The notes under the pieces: generated by a model
What the model saw: only the letters and a program-made list of their open reading frames with translations
Databases searched by the model: none
Told to the model about the DNA's origin: nothing
Assembly: GCA_002796835.1 (NCBI GenBank)
Contig: LUGL01000089.1
Span: 1 to 64,000, forward strand
From: Elainella saxicola E1
GTDB taxonomy: Bacteria > Cyanobacteriota > Cyanobacteriia > Elainellales > Elainellaceae
DNA length: 64,000 bases
Direction of reading: 5' to 3'
Shown: positions 63,720-64,000 of the stretch, piece by piece
Position numbering within the stretch: position 1 is the stretch's first letter
Layout of the letters: every line of letters starts with the position of its first letter
Position numbers and translations under genes: made by a program

Positions 63720-64000
63720 CTAGCGGCGGGTTACATCAACCCCCATGGGCGATACAATATCCCGGAACAGTGTGATCTGCTGTTGAAACTCTAGGCCTGT
63801 AATTTGAGAGAGCAGTTGCTGGGCTTGAGCAGACAACTGGTAATCGGCAGGCATAGGAATCACCGATCCTTCATCCATCCCTTGGGCCAAGTAATACCAG
63901 AACAACAGTTTCGTTGTGTCACTTAATGCGCCGTACTCGCGTGCTACCTGGGAATCTTGGCCCCGGATTAAATCGCGCTGCAATTGCAGTTGCTCCTGAT
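63720..64000 (-). CDS. C-terminal part of a helical carotenoid protein (OCP N-domain family)
   Basis: The frame is open to the right edge, so the start is outside; 93 residues are visible. TKLLFWYYLAQGMDEGSVIP, then PADYQLSAQAQQLL, and QQITLFRDIVSPMGVD match the end of the orange carotenoid protein N-terminal domain. The stop right after this domain means there is no OCP C-terminal sensory domain: a helical carotenoid protein (HCP). Such proteins bind ketocarotenoids and quench phycobilisomes or singlet oxygen. Two in-frame residues QEQLQ precede the visible part. Confidence 0.9.
   Translation of the reverse strand, partial: QEQLQLQRDLIRGQDSQVAREYGALSDTTKLLFWYYLAQGMDEGSVIPMPADYQLSAQAQQLLSQITGLEFQQQITLFRDIVSPMGVDVTRR

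Noticed and set aside
1-64000. tRNA genes, CRISPR arrays, insertion sequences
   Set aside because: I saw no tRNA T-loop in a cloverleaf context, no spaced repeats and no transposase motifs in the gaps.

Overview
The window is cyanobacterial chromosome. It carries nblA (phycobilisome degradation), a PedR-like redox LuxR regulator, the C-terminal end of a helical carotenoid protein (OCP N-domain family), and several cyanobacterium-typical families (DUF1822, CHAT-CHASE2, DUF4912, REC-histidine kinase proteins). The sequence is rich in GCGATCGC/CGATCG (HIP1-type) words. The gene set and GC content fit a filamentous or Leptolyngbya-like cyanobacterium, but I cannot name the species. I see no tRNA, rRNA, CRISPR array or insertion sequence.

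Region 1-10.1 kb (minus strand) is the most unusual part. It is one tight operon running off the left edge, probably controlled by a LuxR-type regulator (9332-10114) and a degenerate receiver protein (8747-9112). It encodes two paralogous proteins with acidic/aromatic EWE segments, a cationic amphipathic stretch and a helical tail, one of them with seven NPEFENEWE-type repeats. A zinc-peptidase-like protein (HEVSH + ExxAD), two proteins without a recognised family (one with HESVH) and two peptidoglycan-binding proteins follow. The peptidoglycan-binding proteins carry a short N-terminal W-L-F-E-A tag; one ends in a His/Cys DUF4347/caspase-like domain and the other in HEFFH plus a lytic-transglycosylase-like domain. 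I read this as an uncharacterised export or effector locus. The export route and target are unknown.

Region 10.4-19.3 kb (minus) holds a multi-spanning membrane protein with a GT2 glycosyltransferase, a coiled-coil protein, and a translationally coupled module: sigma-like HTH protein, DUF1822 protein and CHAT-CHASE2 protein. Region 19.7-29.6 kb mixes small DUF4926/DUF2283 proteins, grxC-gshB (glutathione), an NMT1-type ABC transporter that lacks its permease gene, a decayed histidine kinase, a DUF39 sulfur-transfer protein and a GyrI-like protein behind a strong palindrome.

Region 29.8-36.9 kb contains rpsN, two REC-histidine kinase proteins (one with the phospho-acceptor His replaced by Arg), nth, the site-2 protease rseP and an SbcD/Mre11-type nuclease. 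Region 37-49.5 kb contains rlpA with a long leader, a Ser/Thr kinase tail-to-tail with a universal stress protein, nblA, hisS, pedR, a cell-wall amidase and mltA: a concentration of murein enzymes. Region 49.7-58.5 kb contains a CPA1 antiporter with an RCK domain, a cupin plus beta-hydroxyacid dehydrogenase pair, a solo DUF4347 protein, a secreted low-complexity protein, a small regulator-linked cluster divergent from an XRE repressor, an SH3 protein and mscL.

Region 58.8-64 kb contains a 971-residue PBP-TM-DUF4912 protein, whose C-terminal domain recurs as a separate neighbouring gene. It ends with a DUF3445 gene whose Shine-Dalgarno sequence is buried in a perfect hairpin, downstream of the carotenoid protein.
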